Positions 38,359 through 50,470 of a stretch of DNA of 64,000 bases are shown piece by piece. The notes under the pieces were generated by a model. The model made no database searches. It was not told the origin of the DNA and saw nothing but the letters and a program-made list of their open reading frames with translations. The DNA comes from Burhinus oedicnemus (lineage: Eukaryota > Chordata > Aves > Charadriiformes > Burhinidae). Each line of letters starts with the position of its first letter. Position 1 is the stretch's first letter. A program made the translations under genes and the position numbers. The DNA is taken from positions 120,360 through 184,359 of the forward strand of contig VFFE01008529.1 of NCBI GenBank assembly GCA_008921705.1, given 5' to 3'.

Positions 38359-39879
38359 CTAATAAAAATGCAAAAGCAGTAAAAAAAAAGTTCCTAACAA
38401 TATTTCCTAACAAAAATATACAGGACATACAGGACACAGTAACCTAATAGGTTCAGAAAACAATCAAAGGAGGGGGAACTCCAGGGATAACTAATTGCAC
38501 CCATCTTTATGCCAAAAGTTCACATCCAAGTTATGATAAGCAGTAACAAAAATATCAGCTATTTGGCAGCCATGTAGTTTGGAAACTTGGATCTTCTGCT
38601 GATGAACAAATGCCCACTTCTCAAAAAAACCAGCGTCACCACCCTATGCCCGTTTTCGTACATGCTTTTATTTTGATGGTCATCACAAGCATAACATTTG
38701 CCAACAGTCACTAACACCATCACCCAAACAATTCCTCAGAAAGCTGGTATCTTATATGGGCATAAATAACCATGCATGTCAACATGATGCAGTCAGTCAG
38801 CATGGAAAGTTTTTGCTTCTGTTAACAATCTCATAGCTTTATTTCCCAATGGTCCTAAAAATGGCAATTTGTTTAAAAAGATCAAAAAAACCCAAACAAA
38901 CAAACAACAAAAGCTGACACAGAAATTGTTTTCATATGACAGTTATTCAGGTAAACCTGCCTAGGCTGCATATCCCCAAGCCAAAATGTATCTCATACTA
39001 CTGCAAAATTAAACTTTTCCTGGTTTGCTTCATTACAGTTGAAATTTGTATTTGTTAGTTCTATTGAGACACTGGCGAACACCACTCCTAAGCCACTAAA
39101 AGGGGAAAGGAGTCTTACCATGAAGACCCAGCTCCCAGGAATGCTTTCTCTCTGGATTACTATACCTTGCGTTGGCCAAGTCCTGGTTTCTTCAGTTCTC
39201 AGACAATTTTGCTCAGATTTTTTGAAATTATAGTTCCATACCTGTTAGCTGTAACTACACAATTTTTTAGTCACCTAAAGTACCACTTCTTTGCTGCTGT
39301 TGAAGAAACTAAAATAAAAAAAACAAAACCAAAAAACCAAACACAACGTTTACAAGCAGCAACATATATAAAACATTCTTACCTTAAATAAGGGACTGAA
39401 AACACATACCTAATGTGCATGTCCAGCGCCCTACAGCTTGGCAGAATTAAATAGGACACGCAAACGGGTCACACTGCAATGGCAAGGATGGCAGCGTGGC
39501 CAGCTGCCATGCCTCTGCTAACTGGGCAGTATCTTTTACAGTGGTCTCAGAAGACACACGACCAGAACTCTGTCCCTCCTGCAGCCCCTGCAAGGCACTA
39601 ACATCCTATTACCTCAATACGTTAAATGAAGATGATATTGCCCTTCTCTGAGTGGTTACTCAGAGCAGTTGCAGAGTTTGAGTAGATGGAAGATGGGTCA
39701 CTCAGTCAGCACATCACTTCCTACAGCCCCAGAGGACCCTACGACTGTCTCCTGCCGGCTCCTCTTGGTTTTAGTCCACACCACTATTGAATCCAAAATC
39801 TTCTCCTGGCTTTTGGCCTTCATACACCCAGAGGAAGTGTGAGCTTGCAGATTACAGTCTGAATTCCTTTTGCAAATTT

Positions 39880-40012
39880 TATCTATTTTTTAATCTATAA
39901 AATTTTACATCTATATATATTTATAGATATCTATAAATCTATTATCTATAAATCTACAATCTACAGATATCTAGAGATACCTACAAAATTTTACCTACAC
40001 TTTATCTATAAA
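39880..40012 (+). repeat. Degenerate ATCTATA simple repeat
   Basis: About 130 bases made largely of ATCTATA, CTATAAAT and ATAGATAT units with interruptions, capable of local hairpins. Simple-sequence DNA within the intron. Confidence 0.85.
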
Positions 40013-41512
40013 ACGACATAAACTCTAAACAGGCTGCTTACAGAAGACAAACACTTCAGTGTGGTGACAGCCAGAGGACACAAGCGCAGGTTACACTGAC
40101 AGGTCAAACCCCAACCCTTTTCTGCTTGCCTAAGCAGAGTCCTGGCAGTTACTGTTAGATCAGCACTATAATCAATGTCATTTACTTGTGAGTATTAGAA
40201 AGGCAAAAGTTATTAATGCAAAGGTTTTGCTATGCTGAATTTCACAACGGAAAAATTAACCAACACACAAAACACTTCAAACTCTCGGGCAAAGCAGGAA
40301 GGGCCAGGGAGGAGCAGGGACGGACACACAGGGGCGCGGGGCACTGACTCCCTGAGCCTGGCGTCAGAAGGATGCATGGGAAGGAAGGGACTGCAAAGCT
40401 GCTCCTGCTCTCACAACTGCCTTTCAACACCGTCATCTCTTCATCCTGCGCGACTCACCTCTACAAAATCACTTTGCCAGGACAACCACCTGTAGGTAAC
40501 ACAGAGAGAACGGGAGGCAGAGCGGTTACACCTCTGTGAAGGTGGAGGGAGGGAGGAAGAAATAATATGTTGCTCACTTGTAAACAATTTTTTTTTTCTG
40601 TTTTTAAAAGTCTGATAACCTATGTGCCATAAATATGCAAAAATGTTCACTATATAGCATTAAGTCATTTTCCTCACACACGCAGTGGAGCACAAAATCC
40701 TGAACCCTGTGAAAAACCCCAGAAAAACTGGCAGTTGTGCAGGACAGACACCCTGGAAAGCCACTGCACATTCACACAGTAGCACTGCCAACACACAAGA
40801 TAGTTCAAGCTAGCGAGAATCAAATATTCACAGCAGGCAAATTCCCTCCATAGGATCTGCTGATCGGATGCAATGGCAAACAGCTTGAATTTGGCCCACT
40901 TCCATTCCTTTCATCTGCCACAATAGTATACAAAGTATTCTCACTGCATCCGCGCCGCAAATCGGACCTGCAGCTTATCACTGTGGAACCATCATTTGTC
41001 ACATGTGCCACTTACTGCACGGCCTGGACGAGATCTACAGATAAACTCGGGGAAAACAAAAGCAAGCCAAGCTGTACGTCTGCACGGAACGCTGAATAAA
41101 ATGCCAAGTGCATGCCACTTCTCCAAGTTGGAGATATTATTAGTTGCCAGTAGGACCGCGCTGCTTTGCAGGACAGCTGCAGACAAACAGGTGGCCTTTT
41201 TCATTTCTGGAATGCTGAAATTTTCCCTGTTCCAGAATAAATCGGAAGGTTTCTAAATAGATATATATTTTTCCAAACTGCTTTTCTGAGCAATTTCCAA
41301 TACAGACTCTTAAAAGCCTTTTGTTTACTCTCAACATTTCTTCCCAATTCCCTCATTTTTCCATTTTACATAAATAATTAGCAGTGATTATTTATTTATA
41401 TAAAAGCAATGGATCTTGACTGATTCACAAACAGACGGAAAGGAAACACTGAAATACTCAGTTCAAGTCCACCAGGAAAGAACTTTTAGGAGAGAGGCTG
41501 GGAACTTTTCCT

Positions 41513-41665
41513 ATGTATATACACACATACGTATATGTATATATGTTTTATTATTTATCCAATATGCTTTATTATATATATGTTTTACTAATATATATAT
41601 TTTACTATGTACATAATGTTTAACTGCTTATACAGTATGCTTTACTGTATATACAGTAAAACTAT
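41513..41665 (+). repeat. AT-rich TATATA/TTTACTATA repeat region
   Basis: Roughly 150 bases of alternating TA, GTATAT and TTTACTRTATA units, starting about 290 bases downstream (transcript sense) of the predicted first-exon donor. The sharp change from this AT-rich block to the CpG island is notable but no specific function can be read. Confidence 0.8.
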
Positions 41666-41924
41666 ACTTTCACAAAACACTGTTTTCTGTGACAGATTCC
41701 AAATCGGTAGATTTGGAAGGAACTCGATCGTAGTCAGGACACTCACTTAGAAACTTAGGATGCTTAGGGAAGATGAAGGGTGACGGCACACCAGAACTGA
41801 GGGCAAGCCCCACCAGAGCGGTATGGGGGGGGACAAGTCACCCGCACCCCAAAGGGATTCTGGCACACAGCAGCCTCACCTACTCGCAATTAAACACTAG
41901 ACGGGGAAAACCAGAAGGAGAGCG

Positions 41925-42237
41925 ACGCCGGGAGCAGGGAGGGAAAGCAGGACTTACCAGCCCGTCAGCCCGAGCCGATCCTGGCCTCCCGAAGCGCCAC
42001 CAGCCCGCGGAGCGGCAGGAACGACAGCCGGCCGGAGCCGCACGGCTGCCGCCGCCGGGGGCTGCAAACCCCCAACTCCTCCCACCGCCCCCCCGGGGCT
42101 GCAGCGCGGCCCCGACACCCCCCCCCCGCCCCAAAAGCCTGCCAGGCGGCGGGGCTGCCCACGGCGGCGGGCTCCGCTCCCCCCGCCCAGCGGCGCTGCC
42201 CGGCGCCCGGCAGAAAGCAGCACAAGGGCAAAGCAGG
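41925..42237 (-). promoter_or_regulatory. LIMCH1: CpG island, likely internal LIMCH1 promoter
   Basis: About 300 bases of dense CpG sequence (CCGCCGCCGGGGG, GCCCGGCGCCCGG and C8-C9 runs consistent with SP/KLF-type GC boxes) in an otherwise AT-rich region. No TATA box is evident, typical of CpG promoters. A minus-strand splice donor at its 3' edge gives the orientation. It lies between a CR1 copy and the intron leading to the ATG-bearing exon. Confidence 0.65.
41958..42200 (-). other. LIMCH1: Predicted non-coding first exon of LIMCH1 short isoform
   Basis: On the minus strand the CpG island ends in GACGGGCTG|GTAAGTCC, a near-perfect donor at 41957. There is no ATG anywhere in the minus strand between 42240 and 41958, so it would be 5' UTR. 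The upstream limit (transcription start) is a guess; CpG promoters commonly have dispersed starts. Joining to the exon at 38358 creates TGA at the junction, closing the upstream frame. Confidence 0.6.
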
Positions 42238-43097
42238 AGAAGGGATGCCATCCAGAGGGACCTGGACAGGCTTGAGAGGTGGGCCCGTGCCAACCTCATG
42301 AAGTTCAGCAAGGCCAAGTGCAAGGCCCTGCACCTGGGTCGGGGCAATCCCAAGCACAAATACAGGCTGGGTGGAGAGTGGATGGAGAGCAGCCCTGAGG
42401 AGAGGGGCTTGGGGGTGTTGGTAGATGAGAAGCTCAACATCAGCAGGCAACACACATTTGCAGCCCAGAAAGCCAACCGCATCCTGGGCTGCATCAAAAG
42501 AAGCGTGGCCAGCAGGTCAAGGAACGTGATTCTGCCCCTCTACTCTGCTCTGGTGAGACCCCACCTGGAATACTGTGTCCAGCTCTGGAGCCCCCAACAT
42601 AAGAAGGACGTGGACCTGTTGGAGTGAGTCCAGAGGAGGGCCACGAAGATGATCAGAGGGCTGGAGCACCTCTGCTATGAGAACAGGTTGAGAGAGTTGG
42701 GGCTGTTCAGCCTGGAGGAGAGAAGGCTCCAGGGAGACCTTATAGCAGCCTTCCAGTACCTAAAGGGGCCTACAGGAAAGATAGAGAGGGACTTTTGACA
42801 AGGGCATGTAGTGATAGGATGAGAGGTAACATAATGATGAGAGCTAACAGTTTTAAACTGAAAGAAGATAGATTTAAATTAGGTATCAGGAAGAAATTCT
42901 TCAGTATGAGGGTGGTGAGGCACTGGACCAGGTTGCCCAGGGAAGTTGTGGAGGCCCCATCCCTGGAAGTGTTCAAGGCCAGGTTGGATGGGGCTTTGAG
43001 CAATGTGGTCTAGTGGGAGGTGTCCCTGCCCATGACAGGGGTTCAGATCTAGATGACCTTTAAGGTACCTTCCAACCCAAACCATTCTATGATTCTA
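42238..43097 (+). mobile_element. CR1 LINE 3' fragment, plus orientation
   Basis: Starts abruptly at GGATGCCATCCAGAGGGACC next to the CpG island and ends with the canonical CR1 3' end (CCTTCCAACCCAAACCATTC then TATGATTCTA). The first 390 bases still read as the C-terminal part of CR1 reverse transcriptase ([57 protein letters not shown]) to a TGA at about 42625-42627, after which the frame is broken. 5'-truncated and inactive. Opposite orientation to LIMCH1 and to the CR1 copy at 36531-37125. Confidence 0.96.
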
Positions 43098-46000
43098 AAA
43101 ACTCTCACCGTGTGTGGAATCACATAAGCCTCAAAGGCAAAAAATAGGTCCAGAGAATAAATACAGAGATGACTAGATTAAAACAGCAGGAATAACACAT
43201 GCTGGCAGGAGATGAAACTGTACCACTCCAAAGGCAGGGCTGGCTGCAGGAATAGCAGGGAGAAGGGCCAGGCTTGCCGGGAGCACCAGAGGGCCAGAAA
43301 GCCTGACAAGCAGCATCGTTAAGAGTGCAGCAGAGAAGACAGCAAAGACTGCCTTTGCAATGAAAGCCAAGACTTTTTCTGCTTCTTTTTGGGCAATCAA
43401 CAAGGAGGAGATGTGTCTCCTCAAACAACAGCCCTGCTGCCTTAACAAAAAGGCAAAAAAACCTTTAAAAACTCTGTGGAAAAAAATGGGTCTGTTGGGA
43501 GCATACTGCAACTACACAAAACATACCAGAAACCCAAAACATGACTCTAAGCAATCTTCAGGTGATACCTAAGACTGCCAGAAGATGTTCAGTACCAAGA
43601 TCTAGTTGGAAGTGCCAAATTCCTACCAAGGTGCTTAGATCCTGCTGCTTCCAGCCAGGCTTACTAGGCCGGAAAATTGCAAGTGCCTAGAGCAAGAAGA
43701 TACTTGGATACCACCACTTTACCCTACTTTGGTAGTATAAAACATACCCTGTGTGAAGGGAAAGCTGGGCAAAGGAAAGAACATACTCCATTTATCTTTT
43801 CAGAGAGATGCTCTTACCATTTTTGTCATCCAGCAAAATCTTCTGCTAATAGTTCCAATCATTAGTCTCATATAAAACATGAGCACATTCAATCTACATT
43901 AATAAACTGAAAATAAGCAACAAAAACAAAAACTCAAAATCACACCATGAGAACTGATGGGGAGGCTCTGAAAAACAAGCCCAAAAATAAATGAAATGTA
44001 TTAAACGAATCAAATTGTGAGTAAACTTGTCCTGAAGCTATCAAAAAGCACAATGTTTAAAATTAAAAGCTTGCAATTCTTTGAGAAAATCAGAAGTACA
44101 GCAGCACTACTCAAGAAATTGTACTTGACATTTTCCTAAACCTGTCCTTCACCATGAGATTATTTGCTTTTTAAGATCTTTGCCCTGTAACAAATTTTAA
44201 CCACATTTATAAGCTTCTTATGCAATGCAGTGTATTACTATCATTTGTATGATGGTTATAACTAAAACCCTCAAACAGGAATGGCCATATTGTGTGTAAT
44301 GAAAGGCAAATGCAAGGAGCTCAGAATATAAAATGGCACTGCAGGTCCTGCGCAGGTAGTGAATATTTCATGCTGGGTACAAAATGGACGAAGTATCTTA
44401 TTTCTGCAAATTTTTAAAATGAGCTTAAAATCCCTGCAGCATGGTATGATGCTAAAAGAGGGAAGAGACACTGTGGACAGGAAAGGAGAAGGATAACAGG
44501 GAAAGAGAGGAGAAAATAGTGGGAGGGGACCATAGGAAAGAACATGAGCAAGAGCAGCCTTCAACTCAACAGGCAAAAGCAAACCACTGGGGGGTGGGAG
44601 GGGCGCACACAGCATGAGCACAAGGCTGACCCTATGACTTCACTAGTTAAGTAGGTCCTGATATTTCTCCTTGCTGCATCAGGTCATTATCCCTGAAGGC
44701 ACAAATAAAACATTTAAACAAACGGGGGCTCAGTCAACATCCTTGTCTTTGGGGGAGAGAGCAATCAGATGATGTGCATTCCCTCAGATGCGCCAAAAGC
44801 AAGATACACCCAGAGTAAGATGGCTTTGTTTACAGCAATGAAGACAGAACATAGGCAGGCAGGGAAAAAAGCCCAAAGCAGTTCCAGGCTATTCATTGGC
44901 TCTGATGCTGATGAAATCACAGCCAGATGTCAGCCAGATGTCAGATGTCACCTATTCTTGGAGACAGGGTGCCTATCGGATGCCATATTCTATGGTAACA
45001 GCCATGGTATGGCCAAGGAAGAGGACAACATTTCCTTTCCATTCCCTCTCTGCAGCTTTTTAGTACCAGACGACAGCACTCGGCTTGTGAGGGTTTGGGC
45101 CTCAGTTTCATGACTTCTTCTGTTACCCACTTTTCACATTTTTAATGAGCAAAGCTCTCCAAGGACAGGATTAAAATCAAGCTCACGTGCAGTGAAGTGC
45201 AGCCAAGCACTCCTAGAAGCTGCTGGGAATTCACTTTGCAAATCCAGAGCCAGATGGGTAAGAACACAAGGAGAGGGGAGACACCACCCAAACCCAAAGT
45301 CTGGTTCCTTCTGCTGCAATGGAAAGTACTGTCAATTTACCTCGCTCTGCCTTGTTGGTGGACTATGATGTGGGTCAGTACAAAACGTAGTGCAGTGTGG
45401 CTTGGGGAAAGAGCTACAAAAAAGATGAGAGTGAAAGAACCATCACAACAGCAATGCTGGCAGTGCAACCAGAGCTCAGCCTCTGTGGCATCTACCGCTT
45501 CTTACCCATCCTCCTGGCAATAGATGTGCTGTCTCTATCTGAAGGAGGGAAAAAAAGGTCATGAAGACAAACTTGACCTTTACTTGCATTCACATGATGA
45601 GTGCAGAATATGACTAACCTAAACACAGATTTCAAAGAACCCTGAAACCATGGTTAGTGCCACAACACTTCCCTCAGGACATCTTCATGGGGAAATTGGA
45701 CACTCCATTTTCAGCACGTCCCTCTGGCTGTTGCCCCCACAACTGAGCTCTACAGCAAAATATAAAAACGGGCAAGAAATTCATAACTAAGGAGAACACG
45801 TCAGTTTGGTTTATTTGCGTGTAATTATCAGGACACGATAAAGCATTAAGGAAAGTACACGGTCTGGCTACAGATTTAGATCTCGAAGGCAGCCATCCCA
45901 AGCAAACTGCTTAAAGTAAACAAAACACACGTAAACTTTAAATCTAGAGTTATAAGTCATAAGTACTACTACACCAGATACTGTGAAAAAAAACCAGTCT

Positions 46001-49000
46001 ATAATTCAGGGAGGTCCAAGCAATGGGACCACCAAAGAAACTAACCTGAGCATTAAATATGGGACAGTACAGTTTTCACTAGGTGTACTGTTAAAGCTTA
46101 TCAACCTCCATACAGAGAAAAAAGGAAATTTATAAAGGAATAAAGTTGAATTACCTCCTGAGTGATATACCCAAAAAGCAGAGCCCTGGGGTAATCTAAA
46201 GGAACACTGCAAATAGCTTAAGCTTCACCACGAACAAGCCCCTTACCTGTTACGTACAGCCATCGGCTACAGCCAAACATGGCTGAACAAACCTTTGCCT
46301 CTCCTGACTGCTGTCATGGCAATCGTGGGTTAAGCCACGGCACAACAGATGCTTCTCAAAAGCTATTTATATATGTGCTCCTGCTAAGATATTGTACTAT
46401 GGTGGTAAAGATTATCTATGCAAAGCAAATGTATGTGCTAAAATTTATTCCATGTTTTCCTTAATTACATTAGCAGGTCTACTAAAAGATACTACCTTTT
46501 TTCACATACCCTGCCTTCCTTTCTCTGCCTACAGCTTCATGGGATCCCTTTGATCACATTTGATATCTCAGGGCACTGTTACCCAATGCCTGCTTTCTAT
46601 ATTTTGACTTGACTGTGGAGAAAATAACCTTGTTTTCCAGGAAGAGCAGTGTTCACTATTCAAGGGACCCAGCTGCAGGGAACTGTCAGATGCAACTTGC
46701 CACAGGACCTTTGGGAAGGAGTAGGGCTAGCAGAGAAGAAAATGAGGAAAAATCCTGTGCATCATGAGCCTCTCCACCTGAAAAGGTGTGTCTGCAGGTC
46801 ATTAATTACCTGACCACCGTTACCTATTATGAACCAACACAGGTAACAAAGCATAATCAGTGCACCTGCATGCACATTCAGAGATGACTGTCTGAAAAAA
46901 TACTCTAGTGATCACTAGAGGCTGTTTCTAGTTTTCCTCTCTCCAAAGCAGATGGCAAGGACAAAAAAAAGTAACTGGAAATGAGCAACAGTGAGATTTA
47001 TACCCGATGCTTTTCTGATACACAAGAACCTAATTAATCATAGACACAAAGCTATATCACAAAGCTATAGCCTCAATTCTTACTTTCCTCTGGTCATTTA
47101 TCAGCTGTCTTCCTACTCAGGCACTTGATCTCCTTCAAGGTATACAATCCCAGGAAATACAGTTTTTTTATGAAAATATGTGCATGATGAATCTCATTTG
47201 AAAAGTCTTGCTGCATCCAGCTGTATTGAACTAGCTGAGCACAAAACTTTGAACATCCAAGGCTAGAAAACAGCTGAATTCTGTATAATGTATTTTTAAG
47301 GTTTCAAACTGCAAAGGTACAAAAACAAAAAGAATTAAAATCAATTTGACATGAAACCTCTGAATGTGAATTTATGACCACCACCTGGCAGCCTCATAAC
47401 ACTTCTTCTAATTGCAGCAACTACTCACTACTAACATGACTTTACTGTCTTGTCCCTTTCTTTTATGTGGTATGTTCTCTTTTGCTTGGTATATTAAGCA
47501 AAGCTATTTTCCATTTAAAGACAAAAAATAGTAACAGTTGGCCAATACTTGGACTTCTCTCAGCAAAGACAGCAATCCGCTATGCAAGGACTGGGATACT
47601 ACACAGACGGAGCTGTTGGAGGGCCTCTGCGTCCCAATGTCCAAGTACAACTGCTGTAGGTGGGCCTCAAAAGATGCAAGAAAGCTGCCTGTGAGGGCCG
47701 GGGGCCTGGCAGTAGCTGTTAAAATCAGACCAAATACCTATTCCCCAAGGCAAACAGCAAAATAGTGAAACCGCCAAGGAGGACTCATTCCTGCTCAGTT
47801 CGTGACCTCTGCAAAAAAAGCAACAAATTCCATTTCTCCTTTCAAATTAAACATCTACTCTTTATTGCCAAGGAATATGTTTTAATAATCTGTGGTGTTC
47901 AAGGTTTGATAAACATCAGAAATTTCTTTGCTGCTGTTACATGATACCTGACATACATTTTCCCCCCACTCATAGATTTGCATTTTCATGCCAACATTAC
48001 ATAAAACATACTGGACTTCTTTAATGTACAGGTTGGGGTTTCCTTGGAAATACTTCTAAAAGAAGCTGTTCAAGTCAAAAAAACAAATTTTTTTTTTAAT
48101 CGGCTTTTTGTACTGAATGAAGTTCCAGCACATTCCACTCGGAAAACCTACATTATTGTTTTTACTTCCAGTAAAAAAATAAATAGAAAGCTTTCAAGTT
48201 TAGCTGTCTAGAATGATTTCAGTGAGGAAAAGGAGGGGAAGAAAATCAATAATTTTCAATTTGCTGCAAGTGCATTTTACAGACAAGCAAAATATCTGTG
48301 CAAAAAGATGTTAAGTAAACCAATGCCCATTCTTTATTTTGACCATACAGAGTGTAACTGCCTAAATTACTAAATACCACAACACTCAATCCATGTATCT
48401 GTTTTCTGTTTCTCAGATTCGAAAACATACATTTGGTGTCTAGGTAGCATGGCCATAACTGTCAGTCATCTTGAACATCTCCAGTTTTGGGGTGGGGTTT
48501 TTTATGGTAAATATTCAAGGCAAGATGAGCTACCCAATAGTCTGGCAGTGATTTCTTCTCTATTCCTTTTCAACCACCAGTGAAGCATTCGCTAGATGTA
48601 ACTCAGACACTGAATTCATAAAGCTGTGGTAGCTGCAAACCTAGATGGACTACGCAGAACAGCCAACTTAAACTACTACTGTTCATTAAGTCTACAGAAG
48701 TCATGCAAATATGTCCTTGAAGGGCCATTTGGAAAGCAGGACACACGGATTACATGTGGATGCCAGTCATTTGCCATTGTGAAGACTAAGCTTTTGGGAA
48801 GAATAAAAAGTAGTACAATAATATACTGTATTTAAGAAGCAGAATTTCATCAAATTAGAAAGCATAAAATAAATTATTAAAACAAGAGGGAAATAAAGGA
48901 ACTCTTCTTTAATACAGAGTATTCCTATTGCAAGGCTTTCTCCCAGCTCCTTCACAATGTCTTGTTTGTGGTTCCTCCCAGCAGCAGAACAGAGGACAGA

Positions 49001-50066
49001 AAAGGATCTCTCCTCCTGCAGGACAGATATTCCTGTTCTTCCGTTTACTGTCAACACGCCAGAGGTGTACTTGAGGCATGCTCCTGCAACACCCTCTCTT
49101 CCCTAGCAATGCACAAAGCAACAAGGCTAGGAAGACGAATACATGCATCACACCAAGTCTTAGGAACCGGAACTAAGGGGTGGAGATGACAGAAATAGCT
49201 TGTCACGTTTATTGGCGGAAGAAAAAGAAAGGGAAAACAAATCAGCTATCACTGCTAATTTATTGCCAAAATTTCAGTTTATACCCTACCTTCTGTCCTA
49301 ACCAGACTTGAGGTCACCTGTTGTTTGTAGAGGAAAACAGCCAAACCATGCTTATAATTCAGCTTACTTGGGTACAACCAGTGGTTCCTGCTCAGAACAG
49401 TCACAAATAAGGCTAGCAGAGATGTTCACACACCCTCGAACAACAAGCTTCCAACTCCTCACCTGCTACTTCTGAAAACCTTTGCAATTTAAAGCCGCAT
49501 GATGCAGATTGATGTAAAACTTAGCTGATGAGACTGTATAAAGGAAAAGGGCAAATTTAAAGCAAATAGGATTTTTTCCTTTCCTCAACAGAGGGACTTA
49601 GAGTTCAGTTGGTTGATCAGAGAGGTGTAGCTAGACAGCAGAACCAGTAGAGTCCAGCAAGATTAATAGGCAGACTTCACGGGCCATGAAAGCAGCTGTA
49701 CCAGCTCCAGAGCCCACAAGAAGCCACCAGCAATTCAGCTGATTTAAAGCACTGCAGAGCCCCAGTCCCCAGCCAGCTCACCTCTCTCCAAACCACTCCC
49801 GCCGGCGCAGATTTCTGGAGAACGCAAATGTTACACATGGCTACCCAAAAGCAGCTCGAGGCCAGCGGGACTTCCTGGCTCTGGCAAGCACTTCTACACT
49901 GCCCTTCCTCGCAACTGGGAATACTCATCAGACACCGTACCACCTCGCTTGAATGCATGGGATGTCTAAAGAACAAAGTTAAAACTTTGTCAAGAAGTTT
50001 GGGTTGGTACATGGTTGAGACATCACAGGAGGTACCTGACCTTGAATAGGATGTGAAACGGAACAA
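43098..50066. other. Non-coding interval upstream of the internal promoter
   Basis: About 7 kb without a supportable exon on either strand. Short open frames have no splice context or recognisable motif. A small tandem of GCCAGATGTCA-like units sits at about 44920-44950. If full-length LIMCH1 transcripts begin beyond 64,000, this is LIMCH1 intron; otherwise it is intergenic. Confidence 0.6.
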
Positions 50067-50470
50067 TGTGTCTTATGTGTTCTTTTGCAGTTGCTGACTT
50101 AGACACAAGAGAGCAAAAATATAACTTCTGGACCAAAGTCGAGCCAAGTGGGTGTCCCAAACTAACCTTGGGTAATTATAATGCTAAAATACACAGCCCT
50201 TTGTGAATAATGAGCATGCTAATCAGGTAACCTCCCTAAATGTTTTAAATATGTGCTTAGATGCATATCTATAGTTAGGAGTGGTGAACGAATCGTTATT
50301 AACCAATGAGCTGTATTTTATCATAAATATTGGGTGGTTTGAAACGTGAGGTGTGCTGGTTGTTGTTGAACGCCCGATTCTGCAGAACTGAAATAAAAAC
50401 AAGTATCTTGACTCAGTGTGTTGATTGGCTCTCGCACACCGGGTGAAGAACCCTCATTTAGGGACAACGC
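50067..50470 (+). mobile_element. Probable solo LTR of an old endogenous retrovirus
   Basis: Structure suggests an LTR on the plus strand: a U3-like AT-rich part with CCAAT (about 50301-50305) and a TATA-like stretch (TATTTTATCATAAATA), then AATAAA at 50392-50397, a GT-rich segment (CAGTGTGTTGATTGG), and a U5-like end CGGGTGAAGAACCCTCATTT, AGGGACAACG. A TGGACCC-type primer-binding-site-like sequence follows at about 50472. No gag, pol or env reading frame was seen on either side, so it is a solo or decayed copy with no coding capacity. Ends are approximate and the family is not identified. Confidence 0.5.

Larger units (their letters stand above)
38359..41957 (-). other. LIMCH1: LIMCH1 first intron of the internal-promoter transcript
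   Basis: About 3.6 kb. Contains a TCTATA-type simple repeat (39880-40012) and an AT/TA-rich stretch (41513-41665). No exon recognised between. Confidence 0.6.

Noticed and set aside
41773..42627. 284-codon plus-strand open frame, the longest in the window
   Set aside because: It is a chance fusion: the first part crosses AT-poor and CpG-island DNA with Pro/Arg-rich nonsense, the second part is the CR1 reverse-transcriptase remnant. Overlapping minus-strand frames of 162 and 205 codons are shadows of the same GC-rich and CR1 sequence.
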